Shown here piece after piece: positions 26,607-34,731 of a stretch of DNA of 64,000 nt. The DNA is from Cesiribacteraceae bacterium YIM B00369. Lineage in GTDB: Bacteria; Bacteroidota; Bacteroidia; Cytophagales; Cyclobacteriaceae. Where the stretch lies: positions 142,720-206,719 of the forward strand of contig JAFMYY010000009.1 in assembly GCA_017948555.1 (NCBI GenBank), written 5' to 3'. The notes beneath the pieces are model-generated. The model ran no database searches, had not been told where the DNA came from, and was given only the letters and a program-made list of their open reading frames with translations. The position numbers and the translations under genes are program-made. Position 1 is the stretch's first letter. Each line of letters starts with the position of its first letter.

Positions 26607-28535
26607 ATGAGCATCTTTGAAAAAATCAAGACCAATTACAACAGCACTCAGGATGAAATGACTGTTGGCGAATTCCTTACTCTTTGCCGGAAGGACCCTA
26701 AAGTGTATGCAAAACCTTCTGAACGCCTTCTCGATGCTATTGGCGAACCCGAACTGCTCGATACCCGTGAAGACCCGGTCTTAAGCAGAGTGTTCTCTAA
26801 TAAAAAAATTAAGGTTTATCCTGCCTTTAAAGAATTTTACGGGATGGAAACCACCATAGAGCAGATTGTTTCTTACTTCCGCCATTCTGCACAGGGGCTG
26901 GAGGAAAAAAAACAGATCCTGTACCTGATGGGGCCTGTGGGAGGTGGTAAAAGCTCCCTTGCTGAAAAGATCAAACACCTGATGCAGGAGAACCCTATTT
27001 ATATACTGAAGGCAGGAAACCAGATAAGTCCGGTGTATGAAAGCCCCCTTGGTCTTTTTGCGGACTATAAAAAAGAAATTGAGGAGGAATATGGTATTCC
27101 TGTCCGTAATATCCCTTTCTGCATGAGCCCATGGGCTGCTAAAAGATTGCGTGAGTTCAAGGGCGACATAAACCAGTTTAAGGTTATTAAAATGTATCCC
27201 AGCATCCAGGACCAGATTGCTATGGCAAAAACTGAACCCGGTGATGAAAACAACCAGGATATTTCGACCCTGGTGGGAAAAGTGGATATAAGGAAACTGG
27301 CGCAGTTCCAGCAAAGCGACCCTGATGCATACAGCTATACCGGCGGCCTTTGCCTGGGCAACCAGGGGGTAATGGAGTTTGTGGAAATGTTTAAGGCTCC
27401 TATTAAGGTATTAAACCCCCTCTTAACAGCCACCCAGGAAGGAAACTACAAAGGCACTGAACCTATTGGTGCCATTCCTTTTGATGGTATTATTCTGGCA
27501 CACTCAAACGAATCGGAATGGGCTAAGTTTATTAATGATAAAAAGAACGAGGCTTTCCTTGACCGTATTTATAAAGTACAGGTACCCTATTGCCTCCGTA
27601 TTGATCAGGAAATTAAAATTTATGAAAAGCTTATCAGGGAGAGTTCCCTTTCCCAGGCTACCTGTGCGCCAAAAACACTCGACATTCTGGCTCAGTTCGC
27701 AGTAATGACACGCCTGAAAGAACCTGAAAATTCCTCTCTCTACTCAAAAATGCGTGTCTACAATGGAGAAACACTTAAAGAAACCGATCCTAACGCAAAA
27801 TCGCTGCAGGAATACAGGGAAGAGGCTGGTATTAATGAGGGGATGACCGGCATTTCCACCCGCTTTGCTTTCAAGGTACTTTCCAAAGTTTACAATTTCG
27901 ACAGCGAGGAAATTGCCGCCAACCCGGTACACCTGTTGTATGTACTGGAAGAGGAAGTGGTAAAAATGATGCTCGACAAAGAAACAGAGGAAAAGTACCT
28001 CAACCTTATAAAATCGGTACTGGCCTCTAAATATGCTTCTTTTATATCTGATGAAATCCAGAAAGCTTATATTGAATCTTATGGCACATACGGGCAGAAC
28101 ATATTTGAAAAATATGTGGTTTATGCCGACCACTGGATGCAGCAGAACGATTACCGCGATCCTGATTCAGGAGAAATGCTCAGCAGGGCAATATTGAACG
28201 AGGAACTGGAAAAGATCGAAAAACCGGCAGGCATTGCAAACCCTAAGGACTTCAGGGCTGAAGTAACTAACTTCTTCCTGCGGTACAAAGCCACGCATAA
28301 CGGAGAAAATCCACGCTGGGACTCTTATGCAAAGATCAAGAATGTAATTGAGAAAAAGATCTTTACCAATACAGAAGATCTGCTCCCTGTAATTTCCTTT
28401 ACAGCGAAAACCAGCACCGATAATGAGAAAAAACACCAGGACTTTATTCAAAGAATGGAGAACCGCGGCTATACTTATAAGCAGATAAGAATCCTCGTAG
28501 ACTGGTTTATGCGGGTGCGGAAATCAATGGCTTAA
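26607..28535 (+). CDS. prkA: PrkA-type serine protein kinase (YeaG homologue)
   Basis: 642 residues, the usual length for PrkA/YeaG. The N-terminus carries an AAA+ module with Walker A LMGPVGGGKSSLAEK (near residue 115) and family-typical segments SPLGLFADYKKEIEEEYGIP and NPLLTATQEGNYKGTEPIG. The C-terminal PrkA kinase domain includes a conserved lysine- and tryptophan-rich region ending RGYTYKQIRILVDWF. In enterobacteria YeaG acts with YeaH in starvation and nitrogen-stress survival; in Bacillus PrkA affects sporulation (established). Here it is first in a prkA-yeaH-spoVR cluster, separated from yeaH by 195 bp containing a strong hairpin. Confidence 0.96.
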   Translation: MSIFEKIKTNYNSTQDEMTVGEFLTLCRKDPKVYAKPSERLLDAIGEPELLDTREDPVLSRVFSNKKIKVYPAFKEFYGMETTIEQIVSYFRHSAQGLEEKKQILYLMGPVGGGKSSLAEKIKHLMQENPIYILKAGNQISPVYESPLGLFADYKKEIEEEYGIPVRNIPFCMSPWAAKRLREFKGDINQFKVIKMYPSIQDQIAMAKTEPGDENNQDISTLVGKVDIRKLAQFQQSDPDAYSYTGGLCLGNQGVMEFVEMFKAPIKVLNPLLTATQEGNYKGTEPIGAIPFDGIILAHSNESEWAKFINDKKNEAFLDRIYKVQVPYCLRIDQEIKIYEKLIRESSLSQATCAPKTLDILAQFAVMTRLKEPENSSLYSKMRVYNGETLKETDPNAKSLQEYREEAGINEGMTGISTRFAFKVLSKVYNFDSEEIAANPVHLLYVLEEEVVKMMLDKETEEKYLNLIKSVLASKYASFISDEIQKAYIESYGTYGQNIFEKYVVYADHWMQQNDYRDPDSGEMLSRAILNEELEKIEKPAGIANPKDFRAEVTNFFLRYKATHNGENPRWDSYAKIKNVIEKKIFTNTEDLLPVISFTAKTSTDNEKKHQDFIQRMENRGYTYKQIRILVDWFMRVRKSMA

Positions 28536-28543
28536 GAAGATTT

Positions 28544-28578
28544 AAAAATGGCACGGACTTTTTGTCCGTGCCATTTTT
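28544..28578 (+). terminator. Perfect 15-bp hairpin terminator between prkA and yeaH
   Basis: AAAAATGGCACGGAC (28544-28558) and GTCCGTGCCATTTTT (28564-28578) are exact reverse complements with a TTTTT loop, only 8 bases after the prkA stop. The stem is GC-rich and ends in a T-run, so it should terminate or attenuate transcription into yeaH-spoVR. Its symmetry permits function on both strands. Confidence 0.88.
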
Positions 28579-28730
28579 AAAAAAAAATTCCAGGCCTGTT
28601 TTAACATTACTGCGTCAGCAGTTCTCCCTTATCGTCTCTGCACACTCCCAGGTTGTAAGCCATTCCGGTTTAACTAAAAGTATTTACCGGCTTACAATCT
28701 CAAATTTTCCAAATTCCACATCAGCGAAAT

Positions 28731-29996
28731 ATGAGCATAATTATAGACAGGAGAAAAAACACATCGGGTAAATCCATAAATAACCGCCAGAAATTCCTGA
28801 AGCGCATTGAGGGGCAAATAAAAAAGGCTTTACCCGACATAATGAGTCAGGAAGGCATTAAGGACAGCAAAAACGGAGGAGCCGTAAGAATACCGGTTAA
28901 AGGATTGAAAGAACCTGCTTTCCGGCACGATCCTGCCACGGGTAACAAAAACACGGTAAGGCCTGGCAACGATAAGTTTACCGAAGGAGACAGAATTCCC
29001 AAACCTGAAGGAGAAGGTGGTGGCTCAGGAAAAGGAAAAGGCTCCAACCAGCCCGGCTCAACAGAAGATGAGTTCAGTGTGATCTTATCGCGCGATGAAT
29101 TTCTGAGATACTTTTTTGATGACCTCGAACTCCCCAACCTTGTAAAGGAATTTATGGAAAGCACGGTGGATTATAAAAACCGGCGTGCCGGATATATAAA
29201 AGACAGTGTGCCTTCGCGGCTGAATATTAAAACCAGCTACCAGCAGGCGCTGGGCAGGAAAATTGCCCTGCAGGGTGTATTTGAGCAAAAGCTGAAAGAG
29301 CTTGAAGCTGCCCTGGCACAGGAAAAAGATGAAGCTAAAAAGAAGGAACTGGAAGATGAAATTGAGCTGACCAAAAGGCAACTGGAAACAATTCCTTTTT
29401 TCGAAGACCTGGACCTGCGTTACAATAATTTTGAAAGGGTACCCCTGCCGGCAACATCTGCCGTAATGTTCTGCATTATGGACGTTTCCGGATCTATGGG
29501 TTTTCATGAGAAAGATATTTCGAAACGCTTTTTTACGCTTCTTTACCTCTTTCTTACAAAACAATACGAAAAGGTGGAGCTGGTTTTTATACGCCACCAC
29601 ACAGAAGCCAAAGAGGTAAACGAAGAGGAGTTTTTTAACTCCCGCGAAAGCGGAGGCACCATTGTAGCGCCTTCACTGGCGCTGATGAAAAAAATTATCA
29701 ACGAACGTTATAACGATAATCAGTGGAACATCTATTGTTGCCAGGCCAGCGACGGCGATGTTTGGTCAGATGAGGATGCCGCGCAGTGCCATAAAGCAGT
29801 ACGCGACGAAATACTTCCTTCCATCCAGTACATGGCCTATATAGAAATAAACAAGCACGAAAGAAACAGCAGCCTTTGGAAAGCCTACCAGAAACTTCAG
29901 GATGAAGATAAATTCTCGATGAGGAATATTTTTGAGGTAAACCAGATCTGGCCGGTATTTCAGGGCTTATTCAGAAAAAGAAACGTAGCAGCATGA
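28731..29996 (+). CDS. yeaH: YeaH/DUF444 family VWA-domain protein
   Basis: 421 residues. The N-terminus MSIIIDRRKN plus NRQKFLKRIEGQIKKA is characteristic of the YeaH family. A glycine- and lysine-rich linker (around residues 85-110) follows, then a conserved middle region. From about residue 245 comes a von Willebrand factor A domain with the metal-ion (MIDAS) motif DVSGSM. The protein is the partner of the PrkA/YeaG kinase. Its stop overlaps the spoVR start by four bases (ATGA), so translation is coupled. Expression relative to prkA may be set by the hairpin at 28544-28578 or by a promoter in the 150 bp after it. Confidence 0.95.
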   Translation: MSIIIDRRKNTSGKSINNRQKFLKRIEGQIKKALPDIMSQEGIKDSKNGGAVRIPVKGLKEPAFRHDPATGNKNTVRPGNDKFTEGDRIPKPEGEGGGSGKGKGSNQPGSTEDEFSVILSRDEFLRYFFDDLELPNLVKEFMESTVDYKNRRAGYIKDSVPSRLNIKTSYQQALGRKIALQGVFEQKLKELEAALAQEKDEAKKKELEDEIELTKRQLETIPFFEDLDLRYNNFERVPLPATSAVMFCIMDVSGSMGFHEKDISKRFFTLLYLFLTKQYEKVELVFIRHHTEAKEVNEEEFFNSRESGGTIVAPSLALMKKIINERYNDNQWNIYCCQASDGDVWSDEDAAQCHKAVRDEILPSIQYMAYIEINKHERNSSLWKAYQKLQDEDKFSMRNIFEVNQIWPVFQGLFRKRNVAA

Positions 29997-31501
29997 ACAA
30001 GAAAGAAACCTACAGGAAAATGTTCTGTGCACCTAACTGGAATTACGAAACCCTGCTTGCAGCAGATGAGGTTACGCACAGAATAGGAAGAGATGATTTC
30101 AGGCTGAAGGTGTACCCTAACCAGATAGAAATTGTAACCTCTGAACAGATGCTGGATGCTTACTCCCTCATAGGCCTCCCCACCTCCTACCCGCACTGGA
30201 AATTCGGGAAAGACTTCGTTATTAACCAGAGTAATTATTCAAAAGGAAGGATGGGGCTGTCCTACGAAATGGTAATTAACTCCAACCCCTGCATCAGCTA
30301 CAATATGGAAAACAATACCACCTGTATGATGGTGTTGGTTATTGCCCATGCCTGCCAGGGACATAATGCCTTTTTTGCCAATAATTACTTCTTTAAGGAA
30401 TGGACCTCCGCTGAATCCATTATTGATTACATGGTTTTCGCCCGCAATTTTATTCTTAAATGCGAAGATGAATACGGCCATGAAGAGGTTGAGAACATTC
30501 TCGATGCCTGCCATGCCCTCATGAACCATGGAGTGGATAAGTATAAAAAGCCACAAAAGCTCTCGGCACAGGAAGAAATTGAAAGGCTTAAGAAACTTTC
30601 TGATGTAAGGAGAGAAAATTACAATGAACTGTGGCGTACCCTGCCCAAAGACAATGAAATAAATTTTGAATCATCGGCCGGTAACTTTCCGGAAGAGCCG
30701 GAAGAAAACCTGCTCTATTTCATTGAAAAAAATGCGCCCACCCTCCCGGGCTGGAAAAGGGAAATTATACGGATAGTGCGGAAGGTTGCACAGTATTTTT
30801 ACCCGCAGGGCATGACAAAGGTAATGAACGAAGGCTATGCCACCTTTATGCACTACCATATTGTAAATAAGATGTTTGAGGAAGGATACCTTGATGATGG
30901 TTTTATGCTGGAGTTTATGCACAGCCACAGTTCTGTCCTTTACCAGCCTCCTTACAACAGCAAATATTTTTCAGGTCTGAACCCTTACACCCTGGGCTTT
31001 AATATTTTTATGGATATTAAACGGATATGCCAAAACCCTACAAAAGAAGATAAAGCCTGGATGCCCCACCTGATTGGCCAAAACTGGCTGGAGCAGGTAA
31101 ATTATGCCATGGAAAACTTCCGGGATGACAGCTTTCTTCTCCAGTATCTTTCCCCCAAAGTAATAAGGGACATGAAGCTTTTTTCCATTGGCGATTATGA
31201 AAAGGAAAAAGAATATATTATTCAGGCCATTCATGATGAGAACGGGTACCGGAAAATAAGGGAAATGCTGAGTGAGCAGTATACCCGCACCAGCTATGTG
31301 CCCGACATCCAGATTGAAAAAGTAGATCTCCATAAATCCAACAGGATTTTCCTGTCGCACAATATCAGTAACGGGCGCAGGCTCCACCAGGATGAAGCCC
31401 AAAGCACGATTGAGTATCTGCATTACTTATGGGAGTTTCCTGTAACACTTTACTCTAAAAACAAGCTTGGCGTCATTGAAGACGAATATAAAAAAGGTTA
31501 A
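29993..31501 (+). CDS. spoVR: SpoVR family protein
   Basis: 502 residues, full length for SpoVR/YcgB. Conserved family blocks include YPHWKFGKDF, VIAHACQGHNAFFANNYFF (first 18 residues) and the histidine-rich YATFMHYHIVN, followed by FMHSHSSVLYQP and LNPYTLGFNIFMDI. The many conserved His and Glu residues suggest metal binding, though the biochemical activity of the family is not established. The 4-base overlap with yeaH and the linked prkA form the known prkA-yeaH-spoVR stress module. No sporulation is implied in this lineage. A 14-bp stem terminator follows the stop codon. Confidence 0.96.
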   Translation: MNKKETYRKMFCAPNWNYETLLAADEVTHRIGRDDFRLKVYPNQIEIVTSEQMLDAYSLIGLPTSYPHWKFGKDFVINQSNYSKGRMGLSYEMVINSNPCISYNMENNTTCMMVLVIAHACQGHNAFFANNYFFKEWTSAESIIDYMVFARNFILKCEDEYGHEEVENILDACHALMNHGVDKYKKPQKLSAQEEIERLKKLSDVRRENYNELWRTLPKDNEINFESSAGNFPEEPEENLLYFIEKNAPTLPGWKREIIRIVRKVAQYFYPQGMTKVMNEGYATFMHYHIVNKMFEEGYLDDGFMLEFMHSHSSVLYQPPYNSKYFSGLNPYTLGFNIFMDIKRICQNPTKEDKAWMPHLIGQNWLEQVNYAMENFRDDSFLLQYLSPKVIRDMKLFSIGDYEKEKEYIIQAIHDENGYRKIREMLSEQYTRTSYVPDIQIEKVDLHKSNRIFLSHNISNGRRLHQDEAQSTIEYLHYLWEFPVTLYSKNKLGVIEDEYKKG

Positions 31502-31523
31502 CGGCAGGTTTTAAATGATTATA

Positions 31524-31567
31524 GCCGGTTGTGCGGGCTGCTACTTATGTGGCCCCGCACAACCGGC
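31524..31567. terminator. Strong bidirectional terminator
   Basis: GCCGGTTGTGCGGG (31524-31537) and CCCGCACAACCGGC (31554-31567) are exact complements. They are flanked by TTTTAAAT on one side and ATTTTATTT on the other, between two convergent genes. Confidence 0.9.
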
Positions 31568-31602
31568 ATTTTATTTAAAACTGATGGTGATTATTAACCG
31601 GC

Positions 31603-33801
31603 CTAACCATTATCCCTTATCCTGAAAACAAACCCTTCAAGAGATTCATCCTTAAGGCAATTCTTAAGAGTGGCCTCAACTTTTTCATATTTCCCTAAGG
31701 CTCCTATGTGCCTGAAACCGATTGTTACCTCCTCTGAAGGCAGTAGTTTCTTCATTGTAATTCTCAACTCCTCCTCATCATCGGAATGAACAAACCAGTT
31801 TATTTTATTGCCTTCCACCTCAAAAGGATTCAGGTGAAATTTTTCACCGAAAGCAGGGCTGATAAACTGGTATTGAAAATCTTTATCGACTAAAAGGATT
31901 CTTTCGTTTGTAACCGAAATTAAAGAGGTAAGAAGTTTTTCCCGTTTCTCCATTTTAGCTTCCATAAGCTTGGTTTCAGTTACATCTCTGGAAATCCCGA
32001 AAGTACCAATAGTCTGGCCCCCTGAATTTTTCAGCGCCATTTTACTGGTAGATACATAACTCACTCTGCCATCTTCCCAGGTTTCCTTTTCCACCAGGTT
32101 CATAACAGGTTTGCCGGTCTTCATGATCTCCATTTCAGCATCAAAAGCAGGTTGGGCATGTTCAGCTGTAAAGAAATCGAAGTCAGATTTACCAACCACC
32201 TCATCAGGGCTTTTAGCATTGAACAACTGTAACATATGGTCACTCATTCTTATGAATTTGCTCTCCCTGTCCTTAAAGTATATATAGTCGGTGGCATTTT
32301 TCATTAATGCATCCATCAGATATTTTTCCTTTGCCAGCTCCTGTTCAATTTCTTTGATGTGGGTTACATCATGATATATCCCCACCAGGAAAGGATTTCC
32401 GTCTTCATCTTCAATTACCCTCTTTTTAGCTATTCTGTAAATTTCTTTTCCTGCAAGCTTTACCTTCTCCTCCTTCAGGGAATCGCCACCTTCCCTGAAC
32501 AGCTTTTCATCTTCATTATAAAAAGCCTCTGCCTCCTCTTTACTGAAAAGATCATATTCGTTTTTACCAAGCACATCATCTTTGCTTACCTGGTGAACCT
32601 TGCTGTAAGCATCATTAATAACCACAATTTTATGCTCCTTATCCTTAACATAGATAGGGTCAGGAATTGCATTCATAACCTGCTGCAGGAAATTCCGTGT
32701 TTTTATTATTTCAGCCTGAATTTTTGCTTTTTCATGACTTTCCCGCTGCAGACTTTCCTGAGTGGCCTCCAGCTCTTCCATATTCTGCCTGAGTTCCTCT
32801 TCCTGGGCCTGCATAATTTCGGCTTGGTTCTGCGATTCTTCCAGAAGCTTTTTAGTGTTCTCACTTATTTTATAAGCAGAAATGGTTGAGGCAATATTTT
32901 CTCCAACCTTCTCCAGAAATTCTACCTGGTACTGAGGGAATTCATGAAAAGAGGCAAGTTCAATAATACATTCCACCTTATCATTAAGCTTAAAAGGAAC
33001 AATAAGCAGGTTCCGGGGCGGGGCTTCTCCAAGGCCGGAGGTAATTGAAACATAACCGGCAGGAATTTCTTTAAGAAATGTAGATTCCTTTTCCAGAAAT
33101 ACCTGCCCTACAAGCCCCTGCCCTGCTTCCACTTCTTTATTCAGAAATTTTTTACGGTTATAAGCATAGCAGGCCGCCAGCTTTAAAACCCTTCTCCCCT
33201 CCACTTCAGAAACCACAAATAAACTTCCCTGATTGGCATTAAGGTATTTTACAATTCCTTTTATAATGCTGTCATAGAAATCTTCAGCATCCCTGTTATC
33301 CCGCCGGAGCAATTCCACAAACCTGTTCATTCCTTCGGAAACCCATTTCCGTTCTGCTTCACCTTTTTTTATTTCCAACAGCTGGTTCCTGAGCCCTGCC
33401 AGGGATTGCATCAAAAGGCCTCCATTTACTTCCTCCACCGCACCTCCCGATGTAAGTTTCCCTTCCTTTATGTCATTAACAAAAGCTGTTGATTGATTGA
33501 TTTCTGATGTTAATTTCTCCAGCCAGGTGCTTACAATTTCAACATCCTCCTTTGGCAATTCCCGGGTGTTGGTAAGTAGGTCTCCCTTTTCAAGAATGGA
33601 TAAAGAAAGCTTTTTTAATCCTGTTACTGATTTCCGGATCTTTGAAAGAACAAAAACATACACAAGAGCAATCAGGATGAGAGAAAAAAACAGAACAGCT
33701 TCGTCTTTACCAGACTCAGGAGAAAAAGCCATCAGGTAATTTCCCGTTACAATCACTGCAAAGGCAGCTATAATAATGTTAATTTTATTCAGGCTATTCA
33801 T
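31603..33801 (-). CDS. Membrane-anchored GAF/PAS sensory protein without an output domain
   Basis: 732 residues. Two N-terminal transmembrane helices (residues about 8-26 and 36-52) are followed by a linker, a GAF domain (around 150-310, NQGSLFVVSE, GQGLVGQVF), a coiled coil (about 320-365), and three PAS domains. These begin near NAIPDPIYVKDKEHKIVVIN, MKNATDYIYFKDRESKFIR and VTNERILLVDKDFQYQF. The protein ends right after the third PAS. No histidine kinase, GGDEF, EAL, phosphatase, methyl-accepting or DNA-binding module is present, and the frame has a proper stop followed by a terminator, so it is not visibly truncated. It may act by protein contact. It faces the spoVR operon convergently. 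Confidence 0.88.
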   Translation of the reverse strand: MNSLNKINIIIAAFAVIVTGNYLMAFSPESGKDEAVLFFSLILIALVYVFVLSKIRKSVTGLKKLSLSILEKGDLLTNTRELPKEDVEIVSTWLEKLTSEINQSTAFVNDIKEGKLTSGGAVEEVNGGLLMQSLAGLRNQLLEIKKGEAERKWVSEGMNRFVELLRRDNRDAEDFYDSIIKGIVKYLNANQGSLFVVSEVEGRRVLKLAACYAYNRKKFLNKEVEAGQGLVGQVFLEKESTFLKEIPAGYVSITSGLGEAPPRNLLIVPFKLNDKVECIIELASFHEFPQYQVEFLEKVGENIASTISAYKISENTKKLLEESQNQAEIMQAQEEELRQNMEELEATQESLQRESHEKAKIQAEIIKTRNFLQQVMNAIPDPIYVKDKEHKIVVINDAYSKVHQVSKDDVLGKNEYDLFSKEEAEAFYNEDEKLFREGGDSLKEEKVKLAGKEIYRIAKKRVIEDEDGNPFLVGIYHDVTHIKEIEQELAKEKYLMDALMKNATDYIYFKDRESKFIRMSDHMLQLFNAKSPDEVVGKSDFDFFTAEHAQPAFDAEMEIMKTGKPVMNLVEKETWEDGRVSYVSTSKMALKNSGGQTIGTFGISRDVTETKLMEAKMEKREKLLTSLISVTNERILLVDKDFQYQFISPAFGEKFHLNPFEVEGNKINWFVHSDDEEELRITMKKLLPSEEVTIGFRHIGALGKYEKVEATLKNCLKDESLEGFVFRIRDNG

Positions 33802-33901
33802 AAAAGTTGAGTTTGGAGTATAGCTTAAAATAGAATCTTTTTGCCTCCTTTTCCTGTTTAGCTACACTGTTTCTTTTCCCGGGTAAGGTTTTGAGCAAAA
33901 A

Positions 33902-33933
33902 AAATGATCCCCGATTTTCATCAGGGATCATTT
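33902..33933 (-). terminator. Intrinsic terminator of mog
   Basis: AAATGATCCC (33902-33911) pairs perfectly with GGGATCATTT (33924-33933). On the minus strand the stem is followed by a run of eight T. Confidence 0.88.
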
Positions 33934-33994
33934 AAAGAGCTTCCGGACCGGAAAGACTGTTAATATTTTAAACTACTCTCAATAAACAAGCTAA

Positions 33995-34528
33995 CTACTT
34001 CGCCGGCCTGAAAACACTGATTTCTTTTTCGTTACACTCCAGGTATGGTCCTTCCAGTAAATCTATACAATAAGGTACTGCCGGAAAAACAGCATCCAGA
34101 CATTGCCTGATCGCTTTGGGCTTTCCGGGAAGATTAATAATGAGAGCCTTCCCCCTGATGCCTGCTGTTTGCCTGGAAAGTATAGCTGTGGGCACATACT
34201 TCAGGCTTTCTGTTCTCATCAACTCCCCAAAACCCGGCATCATTTTCTCGCATACCTTTTCTGTTGCCTCAGGGGTTACATCGCGCAATGCAGGCCCTGT
34301 ACCACCTGTGGTTAAAATTAAACAACAACCTTTTTTATCAGCCAGGTCAATAAGTGTTTGTTCTATCAGCTCCTGTTCATCGGGTATTACAACATATTCC
34401 TCTTCCCATTCCGAAACAAGATAGTCTCCCATCGTTTTACTAATTTCCCTGCCGGAAATATCCTCATAAATCCCTGCACTGGCCCTGTCTGAAATGGTTA
34501 CAATTCCTATTTTAGCCGGAGTACTCAT
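33995..34528 (-). CDS. mog: Molybdopterin adenylyltransferase (MogA/MoaB family)
   Basis: 177 residues from the ATG at 34528; an ATG three codons upstream (34537) is equally possible, with no clear ribosome-binding site for either. Motifs typical of the family: IGIVTISDRAS at the start, LTTGGTGPALRDVTPEAT in the active site, and LPGKPKAIRQC near the end. It adenylates molybdopterin before molybdenum insertion by MoeA, which is encoded at 46136. It sits at the downstream end of the nitrate reductase cluster, 194-203 bp after the rubredoxin-tailed gene, and serves the molybdenum cofactor need of the reductase. A terminator follows. Confidence 0.93.
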   Translation of the reverse strand: MSTPAKIGIVTISDRASAGIYEDISGREISKTMGDYLVSEWEEEYVVIPDEQELIEQTLIDLADKKGCCLILTTGGTGPALRDVTPEATEKVCEKMMPGFGELMRTESLKYVPTAILSRQTAGIRGKALIINLPGKPKAIRQCLDAVFPAVPYCIDLLEGPYLECNEKEISVFRPAK

Positions 34529-34731
34529 AAACATCATTTTTATTATTGAAACTCTAAAAAAAACTTATCCCTGTAATATGCTGAATTACTCCGGCACATT
34601 TAATTTATTCTGCTATTTTATGCAGAAAAAAACTGCGGGAAACCCTTAATCAGCATTTTCCATACTTTTTAATAAAAATGATGTACCGCTAAACAACACA
34701 TTCAGGCTTTATTACCTGTCTGGCAAAGTTT

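Noticed and set aside
30239..30556. Antisense frames inside spoVR, gltB and other long genes
   Set aside because: They mirror strongly conserved coding sequence on the other strand and show no independent evidence.
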